A stretch of 64,000 nucleotides of DNA from the NCBI GenBank assembly GCA_038363925.1, contig JAQQWL010000015.1, positions 1 through 64,000 of the forward strand, in the 5' to 3' direction. The notes beneath the pieces are model-generated. The model saw nothing but the letters and a program-made list of their open reading frames with translations. It was not told the origin of the DNA and did no database searches. Of this stretch, positions 1 to 12,445 are shown piece after piece (positions within the stretch are counted from its first letter, which is position 1; each line of letters opens with the position of its first letter). A program made the translations under genes and the position numbers. Source of the DNA: Apiospora phragmitis. Its lineage: Eukaryota > Ascomycota > Sordariomycetes > Amphisphaeriales > Apiosporaceae.

Positions 1-1277
1 CGAGATTTTATTAAGACCTTTAAAAGCTCCGCTATACTAGAATTTAACGCGGTTTAGGATCTTATACTACTCTCGTCCGTCCACCTTTCGGGGGTAAGTT
101 ATTAAAGGTTATACCGGCTTTAATAAACGGAAGGTCGGTGAAAGACTTGTTTAAAAAAGCCCGAGCTTGGCCGAAATAATAGGTGGCCTATTTCGTCTCG
201 TTATACGAAGTAATATAAAAAGAATACTATAAGGCCTCGTTAATTTCTATCGTTATTAATATTAATTACGTAATAATTTCTATTTATATTTTATAGTTTA
301 ATATTAAACTTAAAAGTATACTTATATACTTTAATATATAAATTTAATCCCCGGTTAATTATTATAAAGCCTCCCTTACTATAGCGATATATCTCGCCCG
401 CGGGGAAGACGGTCTATCCGTTAACCTTATAGCCTGAGAGCCACGGGACGTGCTCCAGCGTGAGCCTGTTCCTTTAACACTTATCGTTTAATACTTCGAC
501 TACCCGTAACCTTAGCAACTTATAGGGCGGATCTTAGCGGAATTTCTATTCCCGCGCTATACGCGGCTCCGCCTAATATAACGCCTCCTACTTTTAGCGG
601 TAATAAGGTAAATCTTTAGCGAGTTATCCTTTATTAAGACATATTATAAAGTAGTTTAGCTTAATATTTTATTAAAATATTCTACCTATAATATATAATA
701 AGCTTTCTACGTAGCCCTTTTATTTATTGAGCGTACTTATAACATATATATTATCGCGCTCGAAAGATCGGGGTATCTAGCCTAATAGTCTTTTAAGAGC
801 CGGGTGGGGACCGATCTTAATTAGAACTACTCTCTCGTTTCTGTCGGCAAGCGTAGAGCGTATGGCGGTATCAAAGAGCACGGGACTCTCCATATTTTAA
901 CGCTAGTAAGAGGGCTTAAAATATCTATCACCCGATAGACGCTTACCGGTAACGGACGAATAAAACGGGACTTTAAAAGAGATACTGTTTAAAAAAGGCT
1001 TTATATACTCTTTATACGATGCGCCATATTAGAGCATATGATCGAGTATAAATGATATTAGTTGAGAGCGTCCATAACGTAGCAGATATGAGATGTGCGG
1101 TAGGGGAAGCCTACGAGAATAAAAAGCCTTCTCTACGCGAAAAAGACGGGCCAGGACTCCTTTATGCTTCTGTTTTACCCTTTACACCACAGCCTCTACT
1201 TTCTCGGCGTCTCTTAAAATGGTTACGCTGTTCCGGCTATTTTCACAAGCGATAACGACGCCCGTCTCCATTAGCGG
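1..1277. other. AT-rich, CpA-depleted DNA left of the PKS remnant
   Basis: TpA is abundant, CpA/TpG are rare, CpG is still present and there is no believable long reading frame. It probably carries the rest of the PKS (after AT, reading leftward) or a repeat mutated by RIP, but no domain can be read. Confidence 0.6.
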
Positions 1278-4172
1278 TTATATATTATAACGGCCTAAAC
1301 CGATAGCCGCCATGGTGCCTCGCTTACTTTTTACCTCCTCGCTACTCGTCGTTCCCCGGAAGGTGGCAGCGGCCATGGCGGCCTCGGCTGTCACGCTCCC
1401 GCTCGCGTACACGGCGGCCATTTCGCCCGACGAATACCCGACGACAAAGTCAGGCCTCACGCCCCAGGAATGAAGCACATCGACCAAGCCGATCTGCACA
1501 GCGATAGAAAGTGGGTGGCCCATTTCAGCCTTGTGCACACGGCTTTGGTCAGCCCCTTTTCGGAGTTCGTCTGGAGGGTGATTTCAATTAGCCGACCAAT
1601 ATAAGCATTCACGAATAAAAGGGGCCCGACGGGCGAATCAAAGCAATGTTGGCATATTTACTTTCAATACTTCATGTTACCGGCGTTGGAAGCCCTTGTA
1701 AAACATTTCTAACCTTCTGACCGATTATTTAAACACGGCGTTTCTATTAATTAGCTCGGCGCCCATTTTGGGCCACTGCGCCCCTTAGCCCGTAAAAACC
1801 CAGCTAACCGTTGGCGACGTCTTTGCGGCCTTTATTAATAACACTTTAAGAGAAAACCCACTCCTTTAAACACTATAAGCTCTATACTGCTTATAGGCCC
1901 GTCGATTAGCTAAAGTGAAAGCTATATCTCGAGGCAGGGTGGAAATAGTTTCTAAATATTTACGATAGGCCGTAACACTAGCCTACAAAAACTCTTCGCT
2001 GTGAGCTAAAAAGAGTAGGAGGTGATCTTCCGTGTTAATATACTCTTCGTGGACGCCATTTGCTAGTACTTCCCTATTCGCGTTTAGTTAAGGATTTACC
2101 TTCACAGCGGGCCTAGTAATGGCATACAAATCTCTATTAATACGTCCGTTATCGTTATTATGCGTCCTATTATTAGCCTTATTAATAATATGCTTATTAA
2201 AGCCATTTCTGTTTGCTATATTATACTCATTTTTATTTATATAAAAATCGCTAACCTTAGAACTAGAACTTAAACCGTTTAGTAGATTAGCGTTAGCCTT
2301 TTTATTTCCGTTAATAATTATATCGTGATAGCTTGTTTTAAAGCGTTTATTAAACAGCTCATACTGCTTTAAGGACTCCACGATAACCTTGAGGGAGTAA
2401 AATCAGCAGAGAGATTTAACTCTTAGGCTTTAGCGGACTTACGTGGGCATTCACACCACCGATTCTAAACGAGTTAACACTAACTCGCTTAGCCTGGTCT
2501 TTGGGCCATTGCTTAATATTAACGGGGACCCGAATATTACACTCTTTAAACGGTACTATTTAGCGGTTATTAGTATCGGGGCTTTAGATGGTCTACAGCT
2601 TAGGTTTTACAGCTCACTTCTAGGATTTAGAGTATTAAAGTAGATATTAAGGGGTATCTAACGATATTCAATAGCCAAAATGGCCTTCACGAGACTCGTA
2701 AGGCTAGCCGCGCCTTCAAAATAGCCTACGTTTAGTTTAACCTATAGGTCGAATTAATCCTAGCTAATAAAAAAGGTAAATAATTTCCTTACCGACGTAA
2801 TAATCATGCCGCCATCTCTAAAGCATTTAGCTACGGCGGCGGTCTCGAAAGGATCGCCCACCGCGGTACCGGTCCTATAGCATTCCACAAACGCAGTCTC
2901 GTAAAGTCGATTTTCTAAATAGGCCTGGCGGTAGGCTCTACGAATAAGCGATTCCTAAGCTGTGGTGCTCGGCATTAACATCCCGGGTGTCTTGCCGTCG
3001 CAGTTCATACTAGTTCCGCGGATAACAGCTCGGATCGCGTCACCGTCTTGGAGCGCTTGGCTTGAGCTTTTAAGGTAGATGGCATTGACAGCCTCACTGC
3101 TCCCTTCGTCAGGAATGGAACTCGAAATTGAGAAAGAAAAAAGAAAAAGGATAGAAAGAAAGAGAAAGAAAGGACCACTGCAGAAAGCGTGGGGGGTTCT
3201 GACGCAAGGAGCACATACCCTCGTCCATAACCATCAGCCTTTGCGTCAAAGGTTTTACAGGTACCGGTTTTCGATAAGACACCCTGATCTTCTAGTGCAA
3301 GAGACATACCGGGGGAGATGATCAGAGCTGTCCCACAAACCAGGGCTCCTGAGCAGTCGCCTTTCCGTATTACCTGGCAGGCCATGTCCAATCCCACGAG
3401 GGACGACGAGCAACCGGTCTTCACGGTCATGCTGTGCAAGTTCAAGTTAGCAGCTGTCCCCAAAATAAGAGTAATTCCTTAAGGATCCTCAATCCAACGA
3501 AATCTAGAAATATATCAAAATGGGATAGGAAACACTATATACCTCGGGCCGTGAAGGTCGAACTCGTACGAAAGGCGGTTTCCTAAAACGAAGTCGTTAT
3601 AACCAGTAATACGGTAACCTCTACTATATTATGTTTCCTTGCTATTAAAATCTTGCCAGTTATTACCGAAAACGCTAATATAATAACCGATATCCGACCC
3701 CTTCTAGTTAATTACTCCGGCGTCCTCCAAGCATTCGTAAACGACCTCTAAGAGCTAACGCTATTAGGGGTCGAGCTTCTCGAGCTCCTTTTTAGAGAGC
3801 GAGAAGAACGAGGTATTAAATTGCGGGGGTTAAAGTCGCGGAGGAAGTAGCTATGTTTTATCCGGAGCGTCCCAGGCCGCTTCCCGCTCTCGTCGTGGAA
3901 GCCGGCGATGTTATAGCGGTTCGGGGGTACCTCACAGAGACCGCTGCGTTTCTCAACGAGCATGTCCCAGAACTCTCCCCGCTGCTAACGCCCCCCGGAA
4001 GCCGTATGGACATGCCGACGACGGCAATCGGCTCCACGGGCGCGGCTTCGTCCCCGGATGATTCATCATGTAACGCTACACCAGAAGCTACTTCATCAAT
4101 GCGAGATATATCAGCGCGTTGCATTTCCCACGGGCGCATGGTCGCGACAGCTTCTCCAGAAACCTCGGGCAT
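1278..4172 (-). pseudogene. Highly reducing type PKS, RIP-damaged (KS and AT remnants)
   Basis: Reads right to left. The ketosynthase starts near 4172, with the KS entry motif EPIAVVGMSIRLPGG near 4040. A typical HR-PKS stretch (VPPNRYNIAGF) follows near 3900 and the active-site Cys motif TGCSSSL near 3420. An intron (GTATGT, A/G-rich interior, about 3100-3240) splits the KS, and its C-terminal part resumes near 3100 ([12 protein letters not shown]). An in-frame TAG then appears near 2957. At about 2876 the catalytic HGTGT motif reads YRTGT, so the KS His is Tyr and the following Gly is Arg; both are C-to-T/G-to-A changes. The AT domain survives at 1538-1278 with GYSSGEMAA in place of the usual GHSSGE. 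The stretches between (1.6-2.9 kb, 3.5-3.8 kb) and to the left (1-1.2 kb) are AT-rich and CpA-poor. No SAT domain is seen upstream, which favours a reducing PKS. Non-functional as read; the left end may run off the window. Confidence 0.85.
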
Positions 4173-4289
4173 GTTTGCGTAAAGCCCAGTCTGGAAATCA
4201 CAATGTATGTCGACGATGTACAGGTCAAACTTGATCGCAGTGTTGTGCTATGATTCAATGTGACATGCGTTATAACTAGGATTGCCACG

Positions 4290-5020
4290 TGAACGCTTGA
4301 TGATTGCCTTTGGAGGTCCCTGCAGCTGGCATGCAGTCTTAATCAAGCCTTAGAAGTAGATGAGTGTCTTTGGGCAGCGGCAGTTCAGTACATAGACATT
4401 GACCGAGACGACAGAAGCTATTGGCTACCAAGCTGCACAGACAGAAGTGCGGCAAGCATAAAGGTCCTCCAAGGACAGAGGTTCACGCTTACCAATTGAA
4501 GAAGCCGTCAGGGGTACAGTAGGGGAACAAGGTGCCGTATTAGTCAGAGATTATCCGAGAAATGTCAGCCGCAGCGAGCTGCGTCGCATATGGTTGACAG
4601 TAATACAGTCCTTGCTTCGTTATGTAGTTCTCCGAAAGCTCACTCAGCCTTTAGCCACGACGCCAAGACCCCCGTTACATCAACTAGGTTCGATTTTGCT
4701 GCCCGGGCGCAGATCAGTTCGAGTTAATAGCTTTGGGACTGCAAGCAAGCTGAATACTACATAATGTTCCCTTTTACATTTCCCATGTTCCGATTAAGAA
4801 ACATGGTTATAGCATGCTTCAGATTGGGGTTTCAAAGTGTTTATGATTGTATGTGTATAATACTCTTAATCAAGGTGTATCTGTTTTGTTGGACGATCTA
4901 GGTGGATAAAACAATATTATAATGATTCCAGCTTAAGCCGGCCATCTCCCAAGTCTTTCGCTCGAAAAACTTTGTCCGGGTTACTATTTACGTTCTCGGA
5001 CGCATAAAACAGGCCCTCTT
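4290..5020. other. Intergenic, PKS to P450
   Basis: About 730 bases of normal composition between the start of the PKS (leftward) and the 3' end of the P450 (also leftward). It would hold the PKS promoter. No gene or repeat was seen. Confidence 0.5.
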
Positions 5021-6978
5021 TTTATGCCGTGAGATGGTCTTTCAGCTCAAACTCCTTCGGGGTGAGATTGCGGCTCTCCCAATCGGGGGGCTACTAACCT
5101 GGCGCAAGTCAAACTCCCACAAAAGACGAGCGAAGACAAGGGTAATCTGCGCGATAGCCATGGGTTTCCCCACACAGCTGCGCGGGCCGATAGAGAAAGG
5201 CATATACGGTAACTACTACTAGTCCGAAGCACTGCGGTCTACCGGACGGTACTAGCGACTCGCGTCAAACTCGAAGGGCCGATCGTAATACTTAGTCGAG
5301 TACTGGACGCTATAAACGCCCACGGCCACCTCACACCCTTCCGGAATAAAATCACCCGCGATAAAGGCCCCGCCTAGCTCCACCTCGCGCCACAACGCGC
5401 TACCGCCCGGCAGAAACAGGCGCAGCGACTCGTCAATACAGGCACGAAGACAGACGCAGCTATTCAGCTTAGGCCCTGAACCGGATCTCCTCGATCGATA
5501 AGAATGTGCTGCGTACTTCCTCAGCTGCCTAGCGGTACCAATGAGATGAGCCCGTGAGGTAGTGCGACACGGCGGCCATGCTAGTCGAAGATGTATCGGC
5601 CCCTGTGTTGCCCAATATATGTTAGCAATGTCAATTGACCGAGACATTCAAGGTTCTTGTCCAAAACGGACGGGAAGAAGGGATAAAGTAGATCAAGGGA
5701 AGAAACATGCCCGCTACTATGAATGTTGCAGTCTCCGTGCTAAGTTCCGCTGTGTTCAAGCCTTTACCGGTAACCGGGTCAATGCATTCTTGCAAATGCG
5801 AAAACAGGTCCCGCGAATAGCCTTTCGGGAAGCCCAGGCGCTTGGCCATGACCATGCGAATGAACTTGACGAATTGACGTCGGCCGTGTAGAGCCTGGGC
5901 AAAGAGTCGGCGGTCAAGGAAGCCGATGGCGAGCTCGGACCCTGCAGCAGCACGCCAAGGCGCACGTTAGACTCTTCGATCGCCTTCATCGCGTAACGGT
6001 ACTCGGCGCTGCCCATAGTGTTGAAGTCGATGTCGAAAAGAACCTTGGTCATGATATCAAATGCTAGATTGTTGACTGCGTTATGGGTGATATTCATTAG
6101 CCCAGTCCGTCGCAAATCCGCAAGTCGACCACACCGAAGATTAGGAAGCGGCGATACTTGCATTCAATAGACATATCTAGAGGTCTTGACCATAATCCTT
6201 CACATCCCGTCGCTTCATCTTCAAGCGCTTCCTTGGATTGATGGCGAAGCAATTCGCAGAACTTGTCGATCTTGGCCAGGATCTTGGGTTCGAAAAAGAC
6301 GCAGGCTGCTCTCGGAGAAGGCCTGACTCACGACGCGCCGCCTGCGGGAGTGTTGTTCCTTATCTCGCAAAGTCAACGTGTTGGCCGCTTGTCTTGAGAG
6401 AACCTCGTAATTTTTGAACTTGGTGACTTTGGCTTGGTGCCCGTATATTTCTGTGGCATTATCACTATCATGAGTTGCCATTCTTTCCCTAGCGAACATG
6501 GCTAATAACGTACTGCGAATTGCCTCAGCCGTGTCAAAAATGACTCGATTGGGCGCGTAGCGTATGCGATCTCCTGAGAGTGATCTGTTAACACGATAGA
6601 TGTGCGACGCAAGAATTCGGGTCTTACCATATTTCTGTTGGCAGTTGTATATGTCGACATGGATGTCTCCCGTCCAGGCGTGGTACGCCGAGTAAAGGTT
6701 CGTGAACCTAGCTAGGAATGGTCCCGGGTACTGGGCCAAGGGATGGAAAAGGCGCGATGCACACACACAGCCAATACCTATATGGAGCGAAGCCCGTAGA
6801 ACTCAGCCATGCACCGGCGCGAGTGGTAGAGCTGGTGGTAAGAAGCGCCTTCCAGAGCGACCAATAGGGAGCCACCTACGACAATACAAAGGAACGATAA
6901 ACCAAGCGGAATGAGTCGGAGGACAGCCATGGCAACATGCACCATGGGCTGAATTGCTGGAGACATTGCTACAGTCAC
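5020..6978 (-). pseudogene. Fungal cytochrome P450, broken
   Basis: Pieces of a microsomal P450 follow each other in order but in different frames. There is an N-terminal hydrophobic anchor (6978-6778), then FHPLAQYPGPFLARFTN at about 6745, and YHAWTGDIHVDI and RYAPNRVIFDTA as in fungal tailoring P450s. I-helix upstream residues ELSTETATFIVAG lie near 5720, an ExxR helix (IDESLRL) near 5430, and the heme loop FSIGPRSCVG near 5180 with its Cys ligand intact. The heme segment sits just after two consecutive TAG codons in its frame, and the segment after it shifts frame again. Some breaks could be introns I did not resolve, but the double stop and several frame changes suggest a pseudogene. It was probably a tailoring enzyme for the neighbouring PKS product. 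Confidence 0.8.
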
Positions 6979-7660
6979 GAATCGTTCATAAGGGAGGAAA
7001 TTGGGAAATTAGTCTCCAGAAACTCGGTCTCCCTCGGGTTGTCGCCAAAAGCTTTCCAGCGACGTGAAGATTTTCCCAGTTGTAGACAGCGTACGCCGAC
7101 ATGGCTAGCTGGGGCGCTGAGCCATCCACACTTCAGGTGGTACGATAAGTACTTCTCAGTACTTACCTCCCTTTATTACCTAAAGCTTACGGAGTACTAG
7201 GGGGGTCAACCATAAAACCGGCTGCTTGTCAAAGCCCAATTCTGCGCCTAGCGCCCTGTAAAGGACCCCTAACAATTGAAAGCTTGACTCACGTAATTCT
7301 TCGTTACTCTCGGGATCACCAAGGAATCACATTATGCATAATGCGGCAGTAGAGCATTATTTGAAACCACATTATTTAATATTCCGTGTACTGACATATA
7401 TTATACTTTCCAGGTAATTGTACAATGAATTTCGTGTCACTGGATGAGGCCGACCGTGAACAGTCACTTCCTCGCAGTCCCCACAACAACTTTGAAGCTT
7501 TCTCCTCGTACACGCACCAGCTTTGAATACAGTGAATAAGTATGGAAGTGCTTCGTGATTGAACAATACTGGACATGCTTTAAACAATTCTTGCAGTGAC
7601 GCTGCAGCGCAACTTGAGATCCATGATTCTTGATGATGTTCAGATTGGGGTACATGACAT
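6979..7660. other. Intergenic
   Basis: About 680 bases upstream of the leftward P450 and downstream of the leftward aldolase-like gene. Only short chance reading frames occur. No repeat or RNA gene was seen. Confidence 0.4.
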
Positions 7661-7666
7661 GCTAGG

Positions 7667-8597
7667 TTACTTGGTGAATTGTCCACCACTCATTTGGTAT
7701 TCGTAATCGTAGTAGACCTGAAACTCAGCGTAACAGTAATCCGCATCCGCCTCCAACTCGAAGTTCACCCGCGCTTGCTCCTCACCTATCAACGCTTTCG
7801 TTACGCCATTGACGCCGCCAGCCGTCGCCGCTTCCACGGCCAGCTGGTCGCGGCAGGCGTGCTCCGTGGCGTCAAAGAGCCAGGCCGCCTCGTCGACGGT
7901 CCGCCCGACGGTCAAGAGGCCGTGGTTCTTGAGGATGCACCCTTGCCGCGCGGGCCGAGCGAGCGGGCAATCCTGGCCCCTTCCTCGGCGGCGAGGACGA
8001 TGCCCCCGTACGCGTCGTAGACGGCGTGGGCGTCGCCGAGGAACTTGCACGCGTCCTGCGTCATCATGTCCAGCCGCCGCCCTGTCGCGGACCAGGCCTT
8101 GCCCGCGGGGCTGTGGCAGTGGCAGGCGGCGTCAACATCACCGCGGGCCTCGTGCACCGCGGCGTGGATCAGAAACCCGGCCGTGTTGGCAGGGCGCGAC
8201 CGGTTGCCCCCGATGACGCGCCCGTCAAGGTTCACGAGCACTATGTCCGACGCCGTGAGGAGCCCGAAGTGAACGCCCAGCGGGTTCGTCCAGAACGACT
8301 GCGGAAACTCGGGGTCCCGGTACGAGATATGCCCGAGAAGCCGAACACGTAGCCCTCGCGTGACCAGTGCCGGAAGACCGCCGCCATGTGGTTCAGCCGA
8401 TGGAGTCGCTCGGCGGCGAAACTGACGTTGGCGGGAGGCCCTTGAAGGGTTGGGCCACCATGCGAAATGGTCTCCAACGGCGTCAGCTCACGGTTTTGAT
8501 TCGAGCTGGTGTTCGAATCTTGCCTGTTAACACGGATTTCCCGTTGCGTCGAGTCTGCCGGTGTGGCTGCGGCGGGTATCGTCTGGACAACACTCAT
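7667..8597 (-). pseudogene. Class II aldolase/adducin family protein, two frameshifts
   Basis: This is one aldolase II/adducin-head protein of about 300 residues spread over three frames. From ATG 8597 the first part reaches RLHRLNHMAAVFRHWSREGY. At about 8330 one base is missing within FSG-HISYRDPE, and the frame changes to WTNPLGVHFGLL and HCHSPAGKAWS, which carries the His-x-His metal ligands. At about 7937 a second one-base loss occurs just before ILKNHGLLTVG, which carries the third ligand His. The rest runs to the stop at 7667. Family members use a Zn ion for retro-aldol or related chemistry; the fungal branch is mostly uncharacterised. All sequence motifs are preserved on either side of both breaks, so assembly indels are as likely as decay. 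It lies among PKS-cluster genes and may be a tailoring enzyme. Confidence 0.8.
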
Positions 8598-9061
8598 GTT
8601 CTTGCAGTTTTCGTACTTATCGTGCTAAGATATATAGATGAGTGAAACAGAGCTTTGGTGATGAAGTGCTTGATGAGGCAATGTATCTGATGAGACTCTG
8701 TGGTTGTTGAAAGCAGGGCGGGGAAACAATTGGTTTACATACAGGTCGAGGATTATTCGCTTGGCCAAATGAAAACCCCTTTTCATTGGTTCAGTTTGAA
8801 CTGATGTCCTGGTATCCAATCCTCATTCTTAGGCACTTCATTCGTGCAAATTAATGTTCTCTTGCATAATATGTTCGCTACAGAAGTTTTGAGAACCGAT
8901 GACTATTGTACTCACTGTTACTCGCAACCCCTTGATTCGTGTCCAACTTTAGCCTACAGGTGAGTCAAATTGCATCGGGACAGGATATTTACTAACAATG
9001 CGCGCGGAAAGTCCTTCAATTTTATCGCCTTACCCTCAGTCGCTTGTGCCGCCACCTCAGG

Positions 9062-9823
9062 ATGCCTTCGTCCAACCTCCGGGACTACAAGTGCCTGACT
9101 TTCGACTGCTACGGGACTCTCATTGATTGGGAGAACGGATTCATCGAAGCCTTCCGGCCTTTGACCAGTCGACTGGATTTGACACACCCGCTACGGAGGG
9201 ACCCCGGGGCACTTCTCAAATGCTACAGTAAATACGAAGTCGCGATCCAGGCGCAGTACCCGACGCTGCAGTACTCAGCTATCTTGGCTAAGGTGTACGA
9301 GCGCATCGCGCACGAGTGCGGCCTCAGCGAGGTGACCGCCGAAGGAGAATCAGCAGCCTTTGGCAGCAGCATCGGCACCTGGCGGAGCTTCCCGGACACG
9401 GTCGAGGCACTGTGGCGGCTGAAGCGGCACTTCCGTCTCGTGATCCTGTCCAACGTCGACCGGGCTTCATTCGCGGCCACAATTGCGGGTCCGCTGTCGG
9501 GCGCCGCCGCCGCCTTTGACGCTGTCTACGTCGCGGAAGACATCGGCTCCTACAAACCCGACCTGCGCAACTTCTCGTACCTGATTGACCACTGCAGGGA
9601 TGAGCTCCAGGTCAGCAAGGAGCAGATCTTGCATACGGCCTACTCGCTACCGGCGGACCTGAAACCAGCTAAAGAGATAGGGCTTCGAGGTTGCTTGATC
9701 GAGAGATGTCCAAACATCATGGGTGGAGATCTAGAAGCTATGAAGGACGCTGTAGCGATAGACTTCAGATTTGGTACTTTGAGAGACATGGCACATGCAG
9801 CGGATCAACTCTTTGAATCGTAG
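9062..9823 (+). CDS. HAD-superfamily hydrolase, haloacid dehalogenase type II-like
   Basis: Intact 253-residue single-exon gene. I chose the ATG at 9062 because the longer frame begins with TTG. The HAD motifs in order are TFDCYGTLIDW near residue 13 (first Asp is the nucleophile), ILSNVD (motif II Ser-Asn), KPDLRNF (motif III Lys), and HTAYSLPADLKPAKEIGL, which replaces the usual GDS loop. That last variant, lacking the first acidic residue, is common in fungal 2-haloacid-dehalogenase-like proteins. The substrate is unknown; a true dehalogenase role is not implied. It sits between the aldolase-like and ligase genes and is divergent from the former across about 465 bases. Confidence 0.85.
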   Translation: MPSSNLRDYKCLTFDCYGTLIDWENGFIEAFRPLTSRLDLTHPLRRDPGALLKCYSKYEVAIQAQYPTLQYSAILAKVYERIAHECGLSEVTAEGESAAFGSSIGTWRSFPDTVEALWRLKRHFRLVILSNVDRASFAATIAGPLSGAAAAFDAVYVAEDIGSYKPDLRNFSYLIDHCRDELQVSKEQILHTAYSLPADLKPAKEIGLRGCLIERCPNIMGGDLEAMKDAVAIDFRFGTLRDMAHAADQLFES

Positions 9824-9949
9824 AAGGAAGCTCGCAGACATAGATTACGTATTGACACCTGTCTACCTTATATCATCCAAGGACAATGCGATAAACCGTA
9901 AATCATAACCTGTATAAACATAATCATTTACGTTTCTTGGTTAATTGCG

Positions 9950-12069
9950 CTAGTCATCTTCGTCTTCATCATCATCAGTATCAAAGGTGAACAGCTGCGC
10001 CGACGCTCGAAAGCTTTCCAGCTCGCGGCCTTTTTTCATGACTTCGTAGTACTTCCTTGCCATCTGTCTCACCAAATCCCTTCTGACCTTACCTGCCGGT
10101 GTCCGCGGCAGCTCGGTTACAAAGGCGATACCGCCACTGAGCCGCTTGTACGGCGGGAAGTGGGCGTTCACCGCGGAGTGAAGTTCCTCTTGAATCACCG
10201 TCTCCTCCAGTGCCGCGGCGGCCTCCGTATTGATTACATAGGCCCTTGGTACCTCACCAGCCAGGTCGCTCGGCACAGGAACTATGGATAGGTCGGCCAC
10301 CAGTCGGTTGGACCGTAGAAACGCTTCAATCTCTGCCGGTGCGACCTGCATGCCCTGTGGGAAAGGTATGGTCAGTAGGTAGCTCATAAAAACACCAGTA
10401 TTGCAGAATTTCGAAACTCACATGGACTTTGATTAATTCCTTGATTCTGTCCAGAACAAATAGATTACTGTGGCCCTTGGTGGACCTTCTGAACTCACAG
10501 AGATCCCCCGTCCGCAGCCAACCATCCGGGGTGAGCATCATCTTCGTCGCATCCGCGTCGTTGTAGTAGCCTGGAACGATACTACCGCCGCGAATGATGA
10601 GCTCTCCTGGCGACCGTGTTCTCCGATGACGTGCCCCTCGGGATCGATGAGGCGCAGGTCAAAGCCTGGCAGCGGATAGCCGCAGGAGCCAAACACGTTG
10701 TCGTCCCCTGTGTGCCATGACAGCCAGGCTGCTGGTCTCAGTCAGCCCGTACCCCTGGATCACGTCGCAGCCCGGGATCAAGGCTTTGAAGCGTTCGAGG
10801 GTGTCTTTGTCGATGGACGCGGCCCCCACTCTCAGGCCTTGGACGCTGGAGATGTCGTACGTCTTCACGATGGAGGACGCACCCGTGATGGCGAATATGA
10901 GAGGTGGAGTCTAGCATGAGTTGATACCGGTCAGCGTTGCAAGTAACTTGAGGTTTGAACAATGGGAGAGACTTGTTCTCGCCCTTGCTTACCATCCATA
11001 ATATTTCCACTTTATGCTTCTCGATGGCACTCAAGCTTTGATGCAGGTCGAATCGGTCCATCATGACGACAGAGTCTCCCCTGTAGGTGGAATGATGTGC
11101 GGCCAGGATTAGGGCCAGGGCATGGCTAAGCGGGAGCACATTGAGTATGGTCTGCGGCTTTTCTTCTCGATAAGACCTTTCAAAGGTTAAGAACTGCAAA
11201 ATGTTGGAGATGACGTTTTTGTGAGTGATGCAAACGTTTTTCTATCAGCAGAATATCGTAATTAGCTTGCGAGCTGTGACACATGGGCCGACGGGCATCG
11301 AAAATGCGCAAGCTCCTTACCGGGTGTCCAGTGGTGCCACTCGAGGACATAAGGAACGCAGTCTGACGAGCCCCCTGACCTGCCGGCCATTGTAGAGCAG
11401 GCAGTGCCCCGAGTCTGGCTCCCTCTTGGATGAGCTGATTAACCGTTTTGAGATCGCTTGGCATCTGCATACCATTGGCACCAGCTCTGGGGACCTCAAT
11501 GACAAATACGTGCTGTCTCGGGATCCCGAATGACGCCGCGGCTTCTAATGCCGTCGGTATCAGAGGCGCGCTCGCGAAGAGGACCTTACAGCCAATTGTC
11601 TTCAGCTGCGCCGAAAGCGACTGCGCGCTGTGCATATGGCTAGTCGGACAAGACACACCGTTGAGGCGATGTACCGCCCATGATACCGTGACCGTGTCAA
11701 TCTGGCAGCAACTGTCAGCATGTTCCCACACTTAACCAATCGATTAGAAACAGAAAGCTAGGTAATTACAGTGTTTGAGCTGGAAATCCCCACAGCCTTG
11801 TCCATCACGGTTCCTTCGTTGACCTGCCATCCTGTATCCTTAGCCAAGGCGCAAGCGAGCTGTTCGATGCGACGCTCTACTTCGAGAACCGTGTAGTATG
11901 AGCCTGTCAGTCCACAGATGAAGGGTGGTTTGGAGTCCGACTTCGGGTGCCTTCCGTAATCTTCTTTGAACAAGAAGTCGTGTATGGCTAAGGTATCTGG
12001 CACTGAGTGAAGCTTCGGTATGTGATCCGGGCATGCAATATACAGGCCACTTTCGTCGTAATGTTCCAT
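9950..12069 (-). pseudogene. AMP-dependent acyl-CoA synthetase/4-coumarate ligase-like, two frameshifts
   Basis: ANL-superfamily adenylate-forming enzyme. Exons read as 12069-11770, 11701-11321, 11241-10993, 10910-10422 and 10354-9950, all with clean GT-AG borders and CTGAC-like branch points in most introns. Motifs are MSSSGTTGHPK (P-loop A3), LPLSHALAL, TGASSIVKTYDIS, GYGLTETSS (A5), DGWLRTGDL (A7), LDRIKELIKV (A8) and RTPAGKVRRDL (A10 Lys). Exon 4 carries two breaks: one in a run of four C at 10705-10708 after the GYGLTE motif, and one near 10605. Sequence on both sides remains perfectly recognisable. The tail is acidic (DTDDDEDEDD) and lacks a PTS1 signal. Its likely role is to activate a carboxylic acid, perhaps a starter or released polyketide acid. 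It may be a functional gene with assembly errors. Confidence 0.85.
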
Positions 12070-12445
12070 ATTGTGATTCTATCGGTCGTGGTTTTCCTCT
12101 TCTTCAGTTACGCGATGCTTGAATTTGGTATTTGGTGAGAAATCTGTGTTGCAGCGATGAACATTACATCGACAACGCGTTTAGTATTGTAGATGAATGC
12201 TATGATTACTAGTGATTACCTGCAGTCGGGGATGTATGACTAATTCAAGCCTCTTCGTTGCAGGACCCCCAACATGGGCAGCACTGAACCGTCATATTCC
12301 TCGTCCAGGAGCCCCATTGGAGCCATCGTACCACATTCATTATCACTTCCATGCTGGTTAGATTCGTTCCCTGTTCATCAATCCTCAAAACAAATATTTT
12401 GATATTTCCAATTCGTTCTAGTCTATTCGCACTTGTGTCATAGCC

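Noticed and set aside
2088..2381. Asn/Lys-rich minus-strand frame
   Set aside because: Lies in AT-rich RIP-mutated DNA where such frames arise from composition; no PKS motif can be read.
7809..8272. Arg-rich plus-strand frames opposite the aldolase-like gene
   Set aside because: Antisense shadows of a GC-rich coding region; the minus frame carries the family motifs.
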